From contig JAFGTS010000032.1 of NCBI GenBank assembly GCA_016933965.1, positions 43,279 to 107,278 of the forward strand: 64,000 nucleotides of DNA, written 5' to 3'. Source of the stretch: Deltaproteobacteria bacterium. GTDB lineage: Bacteria > Desulfobacterota > Syntrophia > Syntrophales > UBA2210. The translations under genes were made by a program, and so were the position numbers. Below are positions 40,382 through 49,200 of this stretch, piece after piece (the first letter of the stretch is position 1; each line of letters starts with the position of its first letter). The notes under the pieces are model-generated. The model did not search any database, was not told the DNA's origin, and worked only from the letters and a program-made list of their open reading frames with translations.

Positions 40382-41566
40382 ATGGGAAGTATTCGCGGGA
40401 AGACGGCCGTTGTCGGTGTTGGTGAAGTACCCACTGGCATGTACCCCGAACGTTCGTTCATCGATGCGGCCGTCAGCGCTTCGGAAATGGCCATCAAGGA
40501 TGCGGGGATCAGAAAGGAAGACATCGACACGGTCATTCCGATCGTCGTTGTCTCGAACGCACTGGATAATGCGAACATGATCTGTTCCTGGATGGTCGAG
40601 GAACTTGGTCTGGGTAGGACGGCGAAGAGCAACTTTCAGGTCGCGTCGGGCGGTTCGAGTTCGGCCAATGCGCTCAAAACGGCGGCGGCACTGGTCAATG
40701 CGGGATTGTCCAAGGCGGTTCTCGTGGTTCATTCCGATCGTCTGGGAACCGGACTGGACCTTGGTATGGCAATTACCATGTTCGCGAAGGTATCGACAAG
40801 CCAGGAGTACGAAATGCCCTATGGCTTCAGCCAGCTCGCACTGGCGGGCCTGCTGCAGCAGCGTTACATGCATGACACGGGGACCACGGAGCGGCAGATA
40901 GCGGCGGTGGTGGAAACGAACCGGAAGTGGGCGGCGCTGAACCCCAATTCGATTTTCTACAAAAAACCGATCACAATAGAAAAGGTGCTTGAATCCCCGG
41001 TGATCTCATCACCCGTGCGGGCCCGCACGATGAACAAGCTCTGCGACGGTGCCTCGGCCTTTATCGTGACCTCCGCCGAGCGCGCACGTGATCTGACCGG
41101 ACAGCCCGCGTACATCCTGGGGCTGAGCTCCCGGTGCACGCACTTCACAGTCACCCAGCAGCCCGATATATTCAAGGCGTGGTCCCCGGCGGTGGATGAG
41201 GCGTACGAAATGGCGGGGATCGGACCTGGTAACGTCGATGTGGCCGAACTGTATGATGCCTTTCCCACCTTTACCCTTATTTCGACCGAACTGACGCAGC
41301 TCTGCGGCAGGGGCGAGGCAGGGAAATTTTTTGAAGAGGGCCATGCCGCTCCGGGAGGCAAACTGCCCATTCAAACCAACGGTGCCATGATGGGTCAGGG
41401 ACATACCGGAGCCGGTGGGGGACCGGCGCTCCTGGTAGAGGCGGTCAGGCAGATCGCCGGGAAGGCCGGTGAACGACAGGTGGACAATGTGCGGCATGTG
41501 ATCGTCACCGGTTCGGGCGGCGTGGGGATGGACTTCCACATGGAAGTTCTTGGAAAGGAGGTCTGA
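40382..41566 (+). CDS. Thiolase-fold protein without catalytic cysteines, Ltp2-like aldolase candidate
   Basis: 394 aa with the SCP2-thiolase/lipid-transfer layout. The nucleophile Cys of thiolases is missing: the segment reads FQVASGGSSSANALK (Val87 at the Cys position). The second Cys of the C-terminal CxG motif is also absent (VTGSGGVGM). The QGHTGAGG histidine (His341) remains. Cys-less thiolases next to a DUF35 protein, such as Ltp2 with the DUF35 part of ChsH2 in steroid degraders, are retro-aldolases that cleave a 3-hydroxyacyl-CoA with a tertiary alcohol. The DUF35 gene follows here after 4 nt. Confidence 0.85.
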   Translation: MGSIRGKTAVVGVGEVPTGMYPERSFIDAAVSASEMAIKDAGIRKEDIDTVIPIVVVSNALDNANMICSWMVEELGLGRTAKSNFQVASGGSSSANALKTAAALVNAGLSKAVLVVHSDRLGTGLDLGMAITMFAKVSTSQEYEMPYGFSQLALAGLLQQRYMHDTGTTERQIAAVVETNRKWAALNPNSIFYKKPITIEKVLESPVISSPVRARTMNKLCDGASAFIVTSAERARDLTGQPAYILGLSSRCTHFTVTQQPDIFKAWSPAVDEAYEMAGIGPGNVDVAELYDAFPTFTLISTELTQLCGRGEAGKFFEEGHAAPGGKLPIQTNGAMMGQGHTGAGGGPALLVEAVRQIAGKAGERQVDNVRHVIVTGSGGVGMDFHMEVLGKEV

Positions 41567-41570
41567 GCAT

Positions 41571-41990
41571 ATGAGTGAATACAAAAAGCCGCTGCCCTTG
41601 ATCACAAGAACAAGCAAGGTCTTCTATGACGGGTGCAGAGAGGGGAAACTCCTCTATCAGCACTGCCGGGACTGCGGGGAGGTGATATTTTTTCCCAAGG
41701 AGCTCTGTCCGAACTGCATGGGACGCGATCTTGAATGGCTCGAATCACGGGGAAAGGGAAAGATCCATACCTTTACCATCGCCTACGCGGCCGCCCCGCC
41801 GGAATTCGCCGAGGATCAACCCTATGTTCTTGCGATCGTTGAGATGGATGAGGGGTATCGAATGATGAGCAACATCGTAGACTGTGACTTCGAAACGATC
41901 ACCTGTGAGATGCCGGTGGAGGTTGTCTTTGATCCTGTGACACCCGAAGTCTCGCTTCCGAAATTCAAGCCGGTAGTAAGAAAAAAATGA
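41571..41990 (+). CDS. Zn-ribbon/OB-fold (DUF35) protein, partner of the thiolase-fold enzyme
   Basis: 139 aa from ATG 41571, which has AAAGGAGG upstream within the end of the previous gene. N-terminal rubredoxin-like zinc ribbon CRDCGEVIFFPKELCPNC (four Cys), then the OB fold ending VVFDPVTPEVSLPKFKP. DUF35 proteins act as obligate partners of thiolase-fold enzymes, holding the acyl-CoA channel. Four nt after the thiolase-fold gene, almost certainly a complex with it. Confidence 0.92.
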   Translation: MSEYKKPLPLITRTSKVFYDGCREGKLLYQHCRDCGEVIFFPKELCPNCMGRDLEWLESRGKGKIHTFTIAYAAAPPEFAEDQPYVLAIVEMDEGYRMMSNIVDCDFETITCEMPVEVVFDPVTPEVSLPKFKPVVRKK

Positions 41991-42015
41991 ATAATTCAAA
42001 AAAAGGAGAGGGAAT

Positions 42016-43395
42016 ATGAGCAAAAGTAAGTATGATCCAATTTTCGAGCCCATCAAGATTGGCAATGTGGAAATCAAAAACCGCATCGCCATGTGTCCCA
42101 TGAACATGAACTACACGGGGCCTCAGCATTATGTGAGTGATCAGCAACTGGCGTACTATGCGGCCCGGGCAAAAGGAGGGACGGGACTTATCATCACCGA
42201 GGCGACGTTCGGCGTTTGGCATCCGACAGCGGATACATACCGAAAGTATAACAACTTGAGAATGGACAATGAATTGTACGTTGCCGGCATGTCGGAACTG
42301 GCAGAGCATATTCATGCCTTCGGTGCGAAGGTATTCGTTCAGATCGCTGTTGGTCCGGGAAGACAGGGTACCAGTGAGCTCGGTGCCGTCCAGCCCGTAT
42401 CCGCCTCTCCCATTCCTTATAGAACCTATCCGGAAAACATGATCAACGGTATCGACCCGGTATCGATGCTCCGTTCTCTCGGATATTTCGGCGAGATTCT
42501 CCAGACCGATGATATCGATGAACTGCTTGCCTTTGCCAACAAAGTGCCTGGTACTCATATGAATGGGCAAACACCTCGGGAAATTACCGTGGAAGAGATA
42601 AAGGAACTTGTAAAGGAAATTGGAATAGGAGCAAAGTTGGCAAAGCGAGCTGGCTTCGACGGGGTGGAACTTCATGCCTGCCATGGATATCTGATCCACA
42701 GTTTCTTTTCTCCCCGTTCGAACCATCGGAATGACGAGTATGGAGGAGGGTTCGAGAATCGGATCAGATTTCTCCTCGAATGCTTACGTTCAATGAGAAA
42801 ATACGTTGGACCCGATTATGCGATCGGTGTCAGGTTCAGTGCCTCGGACAATCTCCCCGAAGGGTTTGATGAACAATTTGCCAAGCGTCTCGCAAAACGC
42901 TGTGAGGAAGAGGGTGTCAATTATATTCACCTCTCTGATGGTTCATACGAAAAAATGAATAACTTTCTTCCCAACGAAGAAGCAACAGTCGTGGAAAAGG
43001 CCGCTGTTATCAACAAGGGCCTGAATATTCCCTTGATATGTCCTTCCGTTCATAATCCCGATAATGTCGTCAATGCCCTCAAGAAGAACAAAGCAGACAT
43101 GATCTCCATCGGCCGCGGACTTATAGCGGAACCTGAGTGGGTGAATAAGGTCAGAGAAGGGAGGATCAAGGAGATCATCCGCTGTATCCGCTGCAATGAG
43201 GGGTGCATCGGCCGGTTTATCCTGGGCCTGCCCTGCCGGTGTATCCTGAATCCCACGGTGGGCCAGGAGCGGTTTATGGACGAGTTCATGCGGCGTCCCA
43301 TCCTGCCCATCAAGAAGCGGGTATGGCAGACACAGGCGCAAATCGGCAAGGAACCGAGCGTCCCGATGCGGGGCCTGAGACCGGAAGACCTGTAA
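42016..43395 (+). CDS. OYE/2,4-dienoyl-CoA reductase-like FMN, [4Fe-4S] oxidoreductase without the FAD domain
   Basis: 459 aa. The FMN TIM barrel is clear: IFEPIKIGNVEIKNRIAMCPM, the active-site ELHACHGYLIHSFFSP and SNHRNDEYGGGFENRIRF. Near the end CIRCNEGCIGRFILGLPCRC gives CX2CX3CX11C for a [4Fe-4S] cluster. The C-terminal FAD/NAD domain of full 2,4-dienoyl-CoA reductase (about 670 aa) is missing, so electrons must come from another protein. About 45 residues (near 140-185, QPVSASPIPYRTYPENM onward) are inserted before the PREITVEEI helix. Much of the gene is more AT-rich than its neighbours. Confidence 0.85.
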   Translation: MSKSKYDPIFEPIKIGNVEIKNRIAMCPMNMNYTGPQHYVSDQQLAYYAARAKGGTGLIITEATFGVWHPTADTYRKYNNLRMDNELYVAGMSELAEHIHAFGAKVFVQIAVGPGRQGTSELGAVQPVSASPIPYRTYPENMINGIDPVSMLRSLGYFGEILQTDDIDELLAFANKVPGTHMNGQTPREITVEEIKELVKEIGIGAKLAKRAGFDGVELHACHGYLIHSFFSPRSNHRNDEYGGGFENRIRFLLECLRSMRKYVGPDYAIGVRFSASDNLPEGFDEQFAKRLAKRCEEEGVNYIHLSDGSYEKMNNFLPNEEATVVEKAAVINKGLNIPLICPSVHNPDNVVNALKKNKADMISIGRGLIAEPEWVNKVREGRIKEIIRCIRCNEGCIGRFILGLPCRCILNPTVGQERFMDEFMRRPILPIKKRVWQTQAQIGKEPSVPMRGLRPEDL

Positions 43396-43467
43396 TAACC
43401 GGTTCCGGGTCAAGAGAAAATTGAAACGGTCCCTGTTGTCATGGTGGACCTGAAAGGGGGAGAAGCA

Positions 43468-44397
43468 ATGAAAGTATACGACGGTCATGCCCATATTTTC
43501 ATCAAGGGGGGAATTCCCGAGGCGTATCTGAACGGGATCGCTCGTACGATGAGACTGGTGGTAAAGAACAAATTCAAGGTCGATATGACCATCGACGATG
43601 TCCTGAATCAGATGGTCGAACCCTGGTACGATCCGGACGGTTCGAAGCTTCTGGCGACCATGGATGGTGCAGGGATCGAAAAGACGGTCATTTTCGGTTC
43701 CGACTTCGGTGCCGCTCTGGGGGACCCGCCGATCCACATCTTTGAAGCCAACAGAAAGTATTCCGAGATCGCGCGGCAGCATCCGGACAGGTTCACGGCG
43801 CTGTGCTCCATCGATCCGCGCCGGCCGGGGGCCATGAAACATGCCGAGCAGTGCATCGAGGAGTGGGGGATGAAAGGGTTCAAGCTCCATCCGGCGGCGG
43901 GTTTCTATCCGACCGATGAGATCCTCTGGCCCTTGTATGAAAAATGTGCCGGGTGGAACGTGCCTCTCGTTTTTCATACCGGTGCCCAGCCAGCCGCGCC
44001 GGTATCCCTGGATACCCAGCGATCGCTCTTTCTTGCCGAGGCGGCCACACGGTTTCCTGATACGAAGTTCATCATGGCCCATGTTGCCATGGATATGTGG
44101 GAAGAGGCTGTCATGTACGGGAAGCTGATACCGAACCTCTATTTCGACCTCTCCTATCATCAATTTTCCTATGTCTCATGGGGGGCGGAGAAATTCTATG
44201 GATGGGTCCGTTTCCTGATCGATGAGTGTGGTGCCAGTAAACTTCTCTGGGCCACTGACACGCCCCTGCCCACGGCGTTGCTGCCCACCGATCAGTATGT
44301 GAAGGTCTTTACCGAACGGCAGACGGATATTCCCTTTACCGATGAAGAGATGGAATTGATCATGTGGCAGAACACGGCGGAGGTGTTCGGAATATAA
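43468..44397 (+). CDS. Amidohydrolase family protein (ACMSD-like)
   Basis: 309 aa from ATG 43468 with GGGGGAG upstream; the frame's earlier ATG at 43441 lacks one. TIM-barrel metal hydrolase/decarboxylase of the amidohydrolase-2 type: DGHAHIF metal motif at residues 5-9, GFKLHPAAGFYPTD, VFHTGA and WATDTPLPTALLP with the metal Asp. Relatives hydrolyse or decarboxylate ring-cleavage products, and some open cyclic ketone-CoA rings. It closes the TetR-controlled operon, so it may act on the carbonyl compound released by the aldolase; that is inference. Confidence 0.85.
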   Translation: MKVYDGHAHIFIKGGIPEAYLNGIARTMRLVVKNKFKVDMTIDDVLNQMVEPWYDPDGSKLLATMDGAGIEKTVIFGSDFGAALGDPPIHIFEANRKYSEIARQHPDRFTALCSIDPRRPGAMKHAEQCIEEWGMKGFKLHPAAGFYPTDEILWPLYEKCAGWNVPLVFHTGAQPAAPVSLDTQRSLFLAEAATRFPDTKFIMAHVAMDMWEEAVMYGKLIPNLYFDLSYHQFSYVSWGAEKFYGWVRFLIDECGASKLLWATDTPLPTALLPTDQYVKVFTERQTDIPFTDEEMELIMWQNTAEVFGI

Positions 44398-44530
44398 GTT
44401 ATTTGATGTACTTTTAGAAAAAGTGTTACAAGCGAAACGGATGGGGCCGGTTTAAAAGGGATTCAGATGAACGCAATGGTCTGCTCCGCCTCCGGGAGAG
44501 GCCGGACTTCGTATTTCGCGGGGGTCTGAA

Positions 44531-45592
44531 ATGTCACGGTTATTGACACGATCAGGGATGGCGCATATCCTTGCCGGCATGTTCCTCCTTGTGTTCATGA
44601 CAATGGTATCGCACGCCGCGCCTCCTGCCAGGACACATCATACCGAGGATGGTTTTCGGAACATTTACGCCTTCGAGCGGCCCGGTATGTCAAATTTCCT
44701 CAAGTGGCGCCTGGAGCGGATGGGAAAGGACCACCCGTCTCAGGAGGACTACCTGTTTCCCCTCGCGGACAATAATCCTGCCTTTCTCCGGGGCAACCGG
44801 GAGATGAACACCCTGACCTGGGTGGGCCATTCAACGCTCTTCGTGCAGTTGAGGGGGCAAAACATCCTGACGGACCCCCATTTCTCCCGGCGGGCGTCGC
44901 CCGTCTCCTGGGCGGGACCCGAGCGGGTGACGCCGCCCGGTATCGCCCTGAAGGACCTGCCGCCGGTGGATATCGTCCTCATTTCGCATGACCATTATGA
45001 TCACCTCGACCGTGAAACCATCGTGAACCTCCACCGGCGGGAGGGGGGTGAAGATACGCTCTTCCTGGTCCCCCTGAAATTGAAGTCCTGGTTCGAAGAC
45101 CTCGGCGTCCGGAACGTTGTTGAAATGGACTGGTGGGAGGAGTACGACGCGAAAGGCCTCAGGATGATCTGCACCCCCATGCATCACTGGAGCAAGCGGA
45201 CCCTCTTCGCCGAGAACGAGACCCTCTGGGCCGGCTGGGCGGTCGATACGGGAGAGTTCCGTTTCATTTTTCTGGGTGACTGTGGATATTCGCCGATCTA
45301 CCGTGATATCGGCGATGAACTGGGGCCCTTCGACCTTGCCGCCATCCCCATCGGGGCGTACGAGCCGCGCTGGTTCATGCGAAACCAGCACGTAAATCCC
45401 GCGGAAGCAGTGCAGGTGCACCTCGATCTGCGGGCGCGGCGTTCCGTCGGTATTCACTGGGGGACCTTTATCCTTACCGATGAGCCTCTTGACGAACCGC
45501 CCCTGAGCCTGATGTTGGCCCGGGAACGGCGGAACCTGCCCCCGGAAGATTTTTTCATCCTCCGGCATGGTGAAACGATAGTGCTGGAATGA
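44531..45592 (+). CDS. Exported metallo-beta-lactamase-fold hydrolase (NAPE-PLD/UlaG-like)
   Basis: 353 aa with a signal peptide (residues 8-30, ending SHAAPP). The metal motif ISHDHYDHLD and downstream histidines (PMHHWSKRTLF, GDCGYSPIY, GIHWGTF) are those of the N-acyl-phosphatidylethanolamine phospholipase D-like branch; TWVGHSTLFVQL and ILTDPHFSRRASP are the typical N-terminal segment. It probably acts on a lipid phosphodiester in the periplasm. A weakly structured 133-nt gap separates it from the operon upstream; it seems an independent unit. Confidence 0.88.
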   Translation: MSRLLTRSGMAHILAGMFLLVFMTMVSHAAPPARTHHTEDGFRNIYAFERPGMSNFLKWRLERMGKDHPSQEDYLFPLADNNPAFLRGNREMNTLTWVGHSTLFVQLRGQNILTDPHFSRRASPVSWAGPERVTPPGIALKDLPPVDIVLISHDHYDHLDRETIVNLHRREGGEDTLFLVPLKLKSWFEDLGVRNVVEMDWWEEYDAKGLRMICTPMHHWSKRTLFAENETLWAGWAVDTGEFRFIFLGDCGYSPIYRDIGDELGPFDLAAIPIGAYEPRWFMRNQHVNPAEAVQVHLDLRARRSVGIHWGTFILTDEPLDEPPLSLMLARERRNLPPEDFFILRHGETIVLE

Positions 45593-45598
45593 GAGAGG

Positions 45599-46606
45599 TT
45601 ATTCGGCTGCTGTTATTGCCGCGGAACGGTCCTTTCTGAGCCGGTAGAGCCTGAGATAGTGTGCCGGATTCAGCCACTTTCCGTGACCCGGCAGAATACA
45701 CTTGATCTGATCCACCCGGGCGCGGGCCGCCCGTTCACCTTCCTCTATGAGGTGCCGTGCCCGTGAGAATTCCGACCAGTGGAGGCTCCCCACGTCGGGG
45801 CGAATGACCACATCGGCCTCTTTCAGTTCATGCTCGACCAGGTAATAGGTGGTGATGTCGTTGGCGCGGTTGAAGATGTCCTGGGCTGTTTTCAGGTCAT
45901 TGTCAAGATGGATGTTCTTCGTTATCGCGACGGCGATGACCCTGTCGGCCCCTTCACGGCGGGTGATGGTGACCGGTACGTGCGCGAGAATGCCGCCGTC
46001 GGCGAGGAGCCATCCCCCCTTTCTGAAAGGTTCGATGGCGCCGGGAACGGCGCTGCTCGCCATGATCGCTTCCCGGAGGGAACCCTGGGAAAACACCACG
46101 GGTTTGCCGGTAACGAGGTCCGTTGCGACAGCCCGGAAGGGGATCTTCGTGTCCTCGATGTCGATGTCGGGGATCAGGTGATCTATCATGAACTGAAACT
46201 CTTTCGCTGAAAGGATACCGGGCCTGAAGAGGGCCTGGAACATGAGGATCTTGCTTTTCAGGTAGTTCTGAATCTTGTCGGCTAGTTTCTTGTCCGTGTG
46301 CTTGTGAGCTTCCTCGATGGCATTGATGACGGATGACTGGAATTCCGGGCTGTTCAGAAATTCCTCGATGCTCTGCTCAAGCATGTCGGGATCCTGCCCC
46401 AACGCGTAAGCGCCGCCGACGAGGGCACCGCTGCTCGTTCCCACGATCATATCTATGGGGACATTTTCTTCTTCAAGTACCCGCAATACCCCGATATGGG
46501 CAAATCCCCTGGCACCACCGCCACCCAGGGCAAGACCGATAATCGTGTTCTTTCCTTTCACCGGGCCACCGTCCGCTGTTGCGCTGATCAGTATGATATG
46601 CCGCAT
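45599..46606 (-). CDS. Patatin-like phospholipase family protein (RssA-like)
   Basis: 335 aa (start 46606; GTG 46561 next to the conserved region is possible). Oxyanion loop LGGGGARGFAHIG, nucleophile elbow IVGTSSGALVGG and the Asp of LLADGGI give a complete patatin active site, unlike the atypical one at 18792. No signal peptide. It converges with the metallo-beta-lactamase-fold gene with only 6 nt between stops. A lipid acyl hydrolase is expected. Confidence 0.88.
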   Translation of the reverse strand: MRHIILISATADGGPVKGKNTIIGLALGGGGARGFAHIGVLRVLEEENVPIDMIVGTSSGALVGGAYALGQDPDMLEQSIEEFLNSPEFQSSVINAIEEAHKHTDKKLADKIQNYLKSKILMFQALFRPGILSAKEFQFMIDHLIPDIDIEDTKIPFRAVATDLVTGKPVVFSQGSLREAIMASSAVPGAIEPFRKGGWLLADGGILAHVPVTITRREGADRVIAVAITKNIHLDNDLKTAQDIFNRANDITTYYLVEHELKEADVVIRPDVGSLHWSEFSRARHLIEEGERAARARVDQIKCILPGHGKWLNPAHYLRLYRLRKDRSAAITAAE

Positions 46607-46804
46607 GTATAAGCTGTTATTTGGGTAATGTCAATGCCGCATCACATGCCGCATCACGGGAGCCCCCCGCGACCGGCGGACGGTCCCACGCCGCCGGAAC
46701 GGCGCAATGACCGGTTGCAATAGGGACCGCAAGCCCGTATAAAGAGAACTGTCATGGCCCCGGAAAGGGGGAGAGACCGGGAGAAATGAAAGGGGATAAC
46801 GCTC

Positions 46805-47494
46805 ATGTGCGGCCGTTTTGTCATGGTTGCCTCCCTTGCCGATATAGAGGATGAGTTTGATGTGCAGGGCGGTTCCGGCGAACTGCGGCGCAGTTACAAC
46901 ATCGCACCGGGAAGCACCGTCGCCGCCGTGGTCAATGACGGTTCCAACCGGATCGAGACCTTCCAGTGGGGCCTGGTTCCCTCCTGGACGAAGGACCCCG
47001 CCCGGGGCCGGATGATAAACGCCCGGGCCGAGACGGTGGCCGAAAAGCCCAGTTTCAAGGCTTCTTTCAGAAAAAAGCGGTGCCTGGTCATCGCCAGCGG
47101 GTACTACGAATGGAAGAGAACGGCGACAGGGAAGGTCCCCTATTATATCCGTGGAATATCGGGGCGCCCCCTCGGCTTCGCCGGTATCTTCGATTCCCGG
47201 GTTTCCCCCGGCCGCGAGACACTCCGTACCTGCGCGATAATCACCACGCGACCGAACGACCTCGTCGGCGCCATCCATGACCGCATGCCGGCCATACTGT
47301 CCCGGGAAGTGACTTCGCTGTGGCTGGATACTTCGGTCCGGGATGAGGCGAGGCTTCTGCCCCTTCTGGAACCGGTGTCGGGAGATGGGCTCGAGGCATA
47401 TCCGGTGAGCACCCTGGTCAATTCACCGTGCAATGATTCCCCCCGCTTGATAGAGCCGGCCGGGACCTCCCTGTTGAATGAACCGCCGGTGTAG
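46805..47494 (+). CDS. SOS response-associated peptidase (SRAP/HMCES-like)
   Basis: 229 aa. The invariant MCGRF start provides Cys2, which crosslinks to abasic sites in single-stranded DNA. SYNIAPGS, INARAETVAEKP, CLVIASGYYEWKR and IHDRMPAIL are the other family motifs. The protein shields abasic sites from error-prone repair. No LexA-type box was seen in the 198-nt upstream gap. Confidence 0.94.
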   Translation: MCGRFVMVASLADIEDEFDVQGGSGELRRSYNIAPGSTVAAVVNDGSNRIETFQWGLVPSWTKDPARGRMINARAETVAEKPSFKASFRKKRCLVIASGYYEWKRTATGKVPYYIRGISGRPLGFAGIFDSRVSPGRETLRTCAIITTRPNDLVGAIHDRMPAILSREVTSLWLDTSVRDEARLLPLLEPVSGDGLEAYPVSTLVNSPCNDSPRLIEPAGTSLLNEPPV

Positions 47495-47509
47495 GAACCG
47501 TCAAAAATT

Positions 47510-47538
47510 TTGACATTTGCACGTCTTTCCCCTATAGG
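47510..47538 (+). promoter_or_regulatory. Promoter of the polyprenyl synthase gene
   Basis: TTGACA (47510-47515), 17-nt spacer, TATAGG (47533-47538), 34 nt before the ATG. One of the best promoter matches in the window. Confidence 0.65.
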
Positions 47539-47572
47539 TTTTATATTCGTTTCAGAGAAGAGATGACCCTAT

Positions 47573-48547
47573 ATGCAGTTACAGGAAGTACTTGACCGTT
47601 ACGCCGATGACCTGAGGATCATCGAAGAATATCTTGAGGCCCAGCAACAGTCCTATGTGCACCTGATCCCCGAGATCGCCCGTCATATCATCCAGAGCGG
47701 CGGCAAGCGCCTGCGGCCGCTTTTGCTTATCATCTGTTCCGATCTCTGCGGTTACCGGGGTGACCGCCGTTACACGCTGGCGGCCGTCATGGAATTCATT
47801 CACACGGCCTCCCTGCTTCACGATGACGTGATCGATCACGCGGACCTGAGGCGTGGCAAGGTCTCGGCGAACAGGGTCTGGGGAAATTCCGCGAGCGTTC
47901 TCGTGGGTGATTATCTCTATTCGAAATCATTCAAGATCCTGGCCGAGGATGAGGACACGGCGGTACAGAAGCTTCTTTCCATGACGACCACCACCATGGT
48001 GGAAGGGGAGATCGTTCAACTGGTGCGGGTGGGCAATGCGGATATCACGGAAAAAGAATACCTTTCCGTTATCGAGAAGAAAACGGCGGTCCTGATCTCG
48101 GCCTCATGTGCCGTCGGTGCGATCCTCGCGCGATCGCCCCAGTCCCACATTGAGGCGCTGGCGCGTTTCGGCATGCGGCTTGGAATGGCTTTCCAGCTCA
48201 CCGACGACACGCTGGACTATATGGCGGCCGAGGAGGAGTTCGGCAAGGCCGTAGGAAAGGACCTCATGGAAGGGAAAGTAACCCTTCCCGTCATAGAGGC
48301 ATTCAGGAAAGGCGCGCCGGAGGAACGGACGGCGATGAAGGAGATCATAGAGCGAAAGGCGGCGGGTGACGGTGATGTGGAGCGCATCATGTCACTGATC
48401 GGCGCCCATGGAGGCATTCAGTACGCGCTGAGCAAGGCCGGCCATTATATCAAGGAAGCCAAGTCATTTTTGAAACCCTTCGCCGATTCGGCGCCGAAGC
48501 AATCCCTTGTCGCGATTTCCGATTACGTCATAGCACGGAGGCTCTGA
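47573..48547 (+). CDS. ispB: Polyprenyl diphosphate synthase (octaprenyl/solanesyl type)
   Basis: 324 aa, full length. Condenses isopentenyl units onto an allylic diphosphate to make the quinone side chain. First Asp-rich motif LLHDDVIDHADLRRG, second motif FQLTDDTLDY, and GGKRLRPLLL for substrate phosphate are intact. The residues before the first motif (EFIHTASLLHDD) are small/aromatic as in long-chain synthases, so a C35-C45 product is likely. Points to a respiratory menaquinone or ubiquinone in the organism. Confidence 0.93.
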   Translation: MQLQEVLDRYADDLRIIEEYLEAQQQSYVHLIPEIARHIIQSGGKRLRPLLLIICSDLCGYRGDRRYTLAAVMEFIHTASLLHDDVIDHADLRRGKVSANRVWGNSASVLVGDYLYSKSFKILAEDEDTAVQKLLSMTTTTMVEGEIVQLVRVGNADITEKEYLSVIEKKTAVLISASCAVGAILARSPQSHIEALARFGMRLGMAFQLTDDTLDYMAAEEEFGKAVGKDLMEGKVTLPVIEAFRKGAPEERTAMKEIIERKAAGDGDVERIMSLIGAHGGIQYALSKAGHYIKEAKSFLKPFADSAPKQSLVAISDYVIARRL

Positions 48548-48634
48548 ACCCGCTCCGCGCTTCTGGATCTCAGCGGAAGGCCGGGGTGTGTCCCGGGCGT
48601 TCTTCCACGCATGAACAGGGGGAGTTTGACACAG

Positions 48635-49162
48635 ATGGCAATCTACGAATTTGACGGCAGGAAACCCCGCCTCTCACCGGAGACCTTTGTTCATCCCGAG
48701 GCGGTGGTCATCGGCGATGTTACCATCGGGAACCAGTGTTTTATCGGTCCCGGTGCGGTTATCCGCGCCGATTTCGGTTCGGTGGTGATAAAGGACGGCA
48801 CCAGTATCCAGGACAACGTCGTGATCCACGTGAACGGGAACACCGCCGGTGTTCTGATAGAGGAAGATGTCGTGGTGGGGCATGGCGCGATACTTCACGA
48901 CGTGCGCATTGCACCGCGCTGCGTTATCGGGATGGGTGCCATCCTGCTCTATGAGGTCGTCTGCGGGGAGGGAGCGATCGTCGCCGCCGGCTCGGTCGTC
49001 AGGCAGGGCATGCAGATCCCGGCGCGGAAACTGGTGGCGGGCAGCCCGGCAAAGGTCATAAAAGATGTCCCTTCCGAACTGGAGCAGTACATCCGGGAAG
49101 GTGTGGCGCTCTATCGCGATCTCAGCCTGCGGTACGGCAAGACGCTGAAACGGATCGGGTAG
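48635..49162 (+). CDS. Gamma-carbonic anhydrase-like left-handed beta-helix protein
   Basis: 175 aa from ATG 48635 (GGGGAG upstream). Hexapeptide repeats (VIGDVTIGNQCFIGPGAVIR in part) form the left-handed beta helix, and the zinc ligands of gamma-CA are present as VIHVN and VGHGAILHD. The C-terminal helix follows PARKLVAGSPAKVIKD. Homologues (YrdA/PaaY) act as carbonic anhydrase or as thioesterase-like proteins. It lies 88 nt after ispB in the same direction. Confidence 0.88.
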   Translation: MAIYEFDGRKPRLSPETFVHPEAVVIGDVTIGNQCFIGPGAVIRADFGSVVIKDGTSIQDNVVIHVNGNTAGVLIEEDVVVGHGAILHDVRIAPRCVIGMGAILLYEVVCGEGAIVAAGSVVRQGMQIPARKLVAGSPAKVIKDVPSELEQYIREGVALYRDLSLRYGKTLKRIG

Positions 49163-49200
49163 GTCGGGGCGGGGCCGGCTGTGCCCCTGCCGTTGAACGA

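Noticed and set aside
42943..44163. 406-aa minus-strand open frame
   Set aside because: Spans two plus-strand genes in antisense and has no domain signature.
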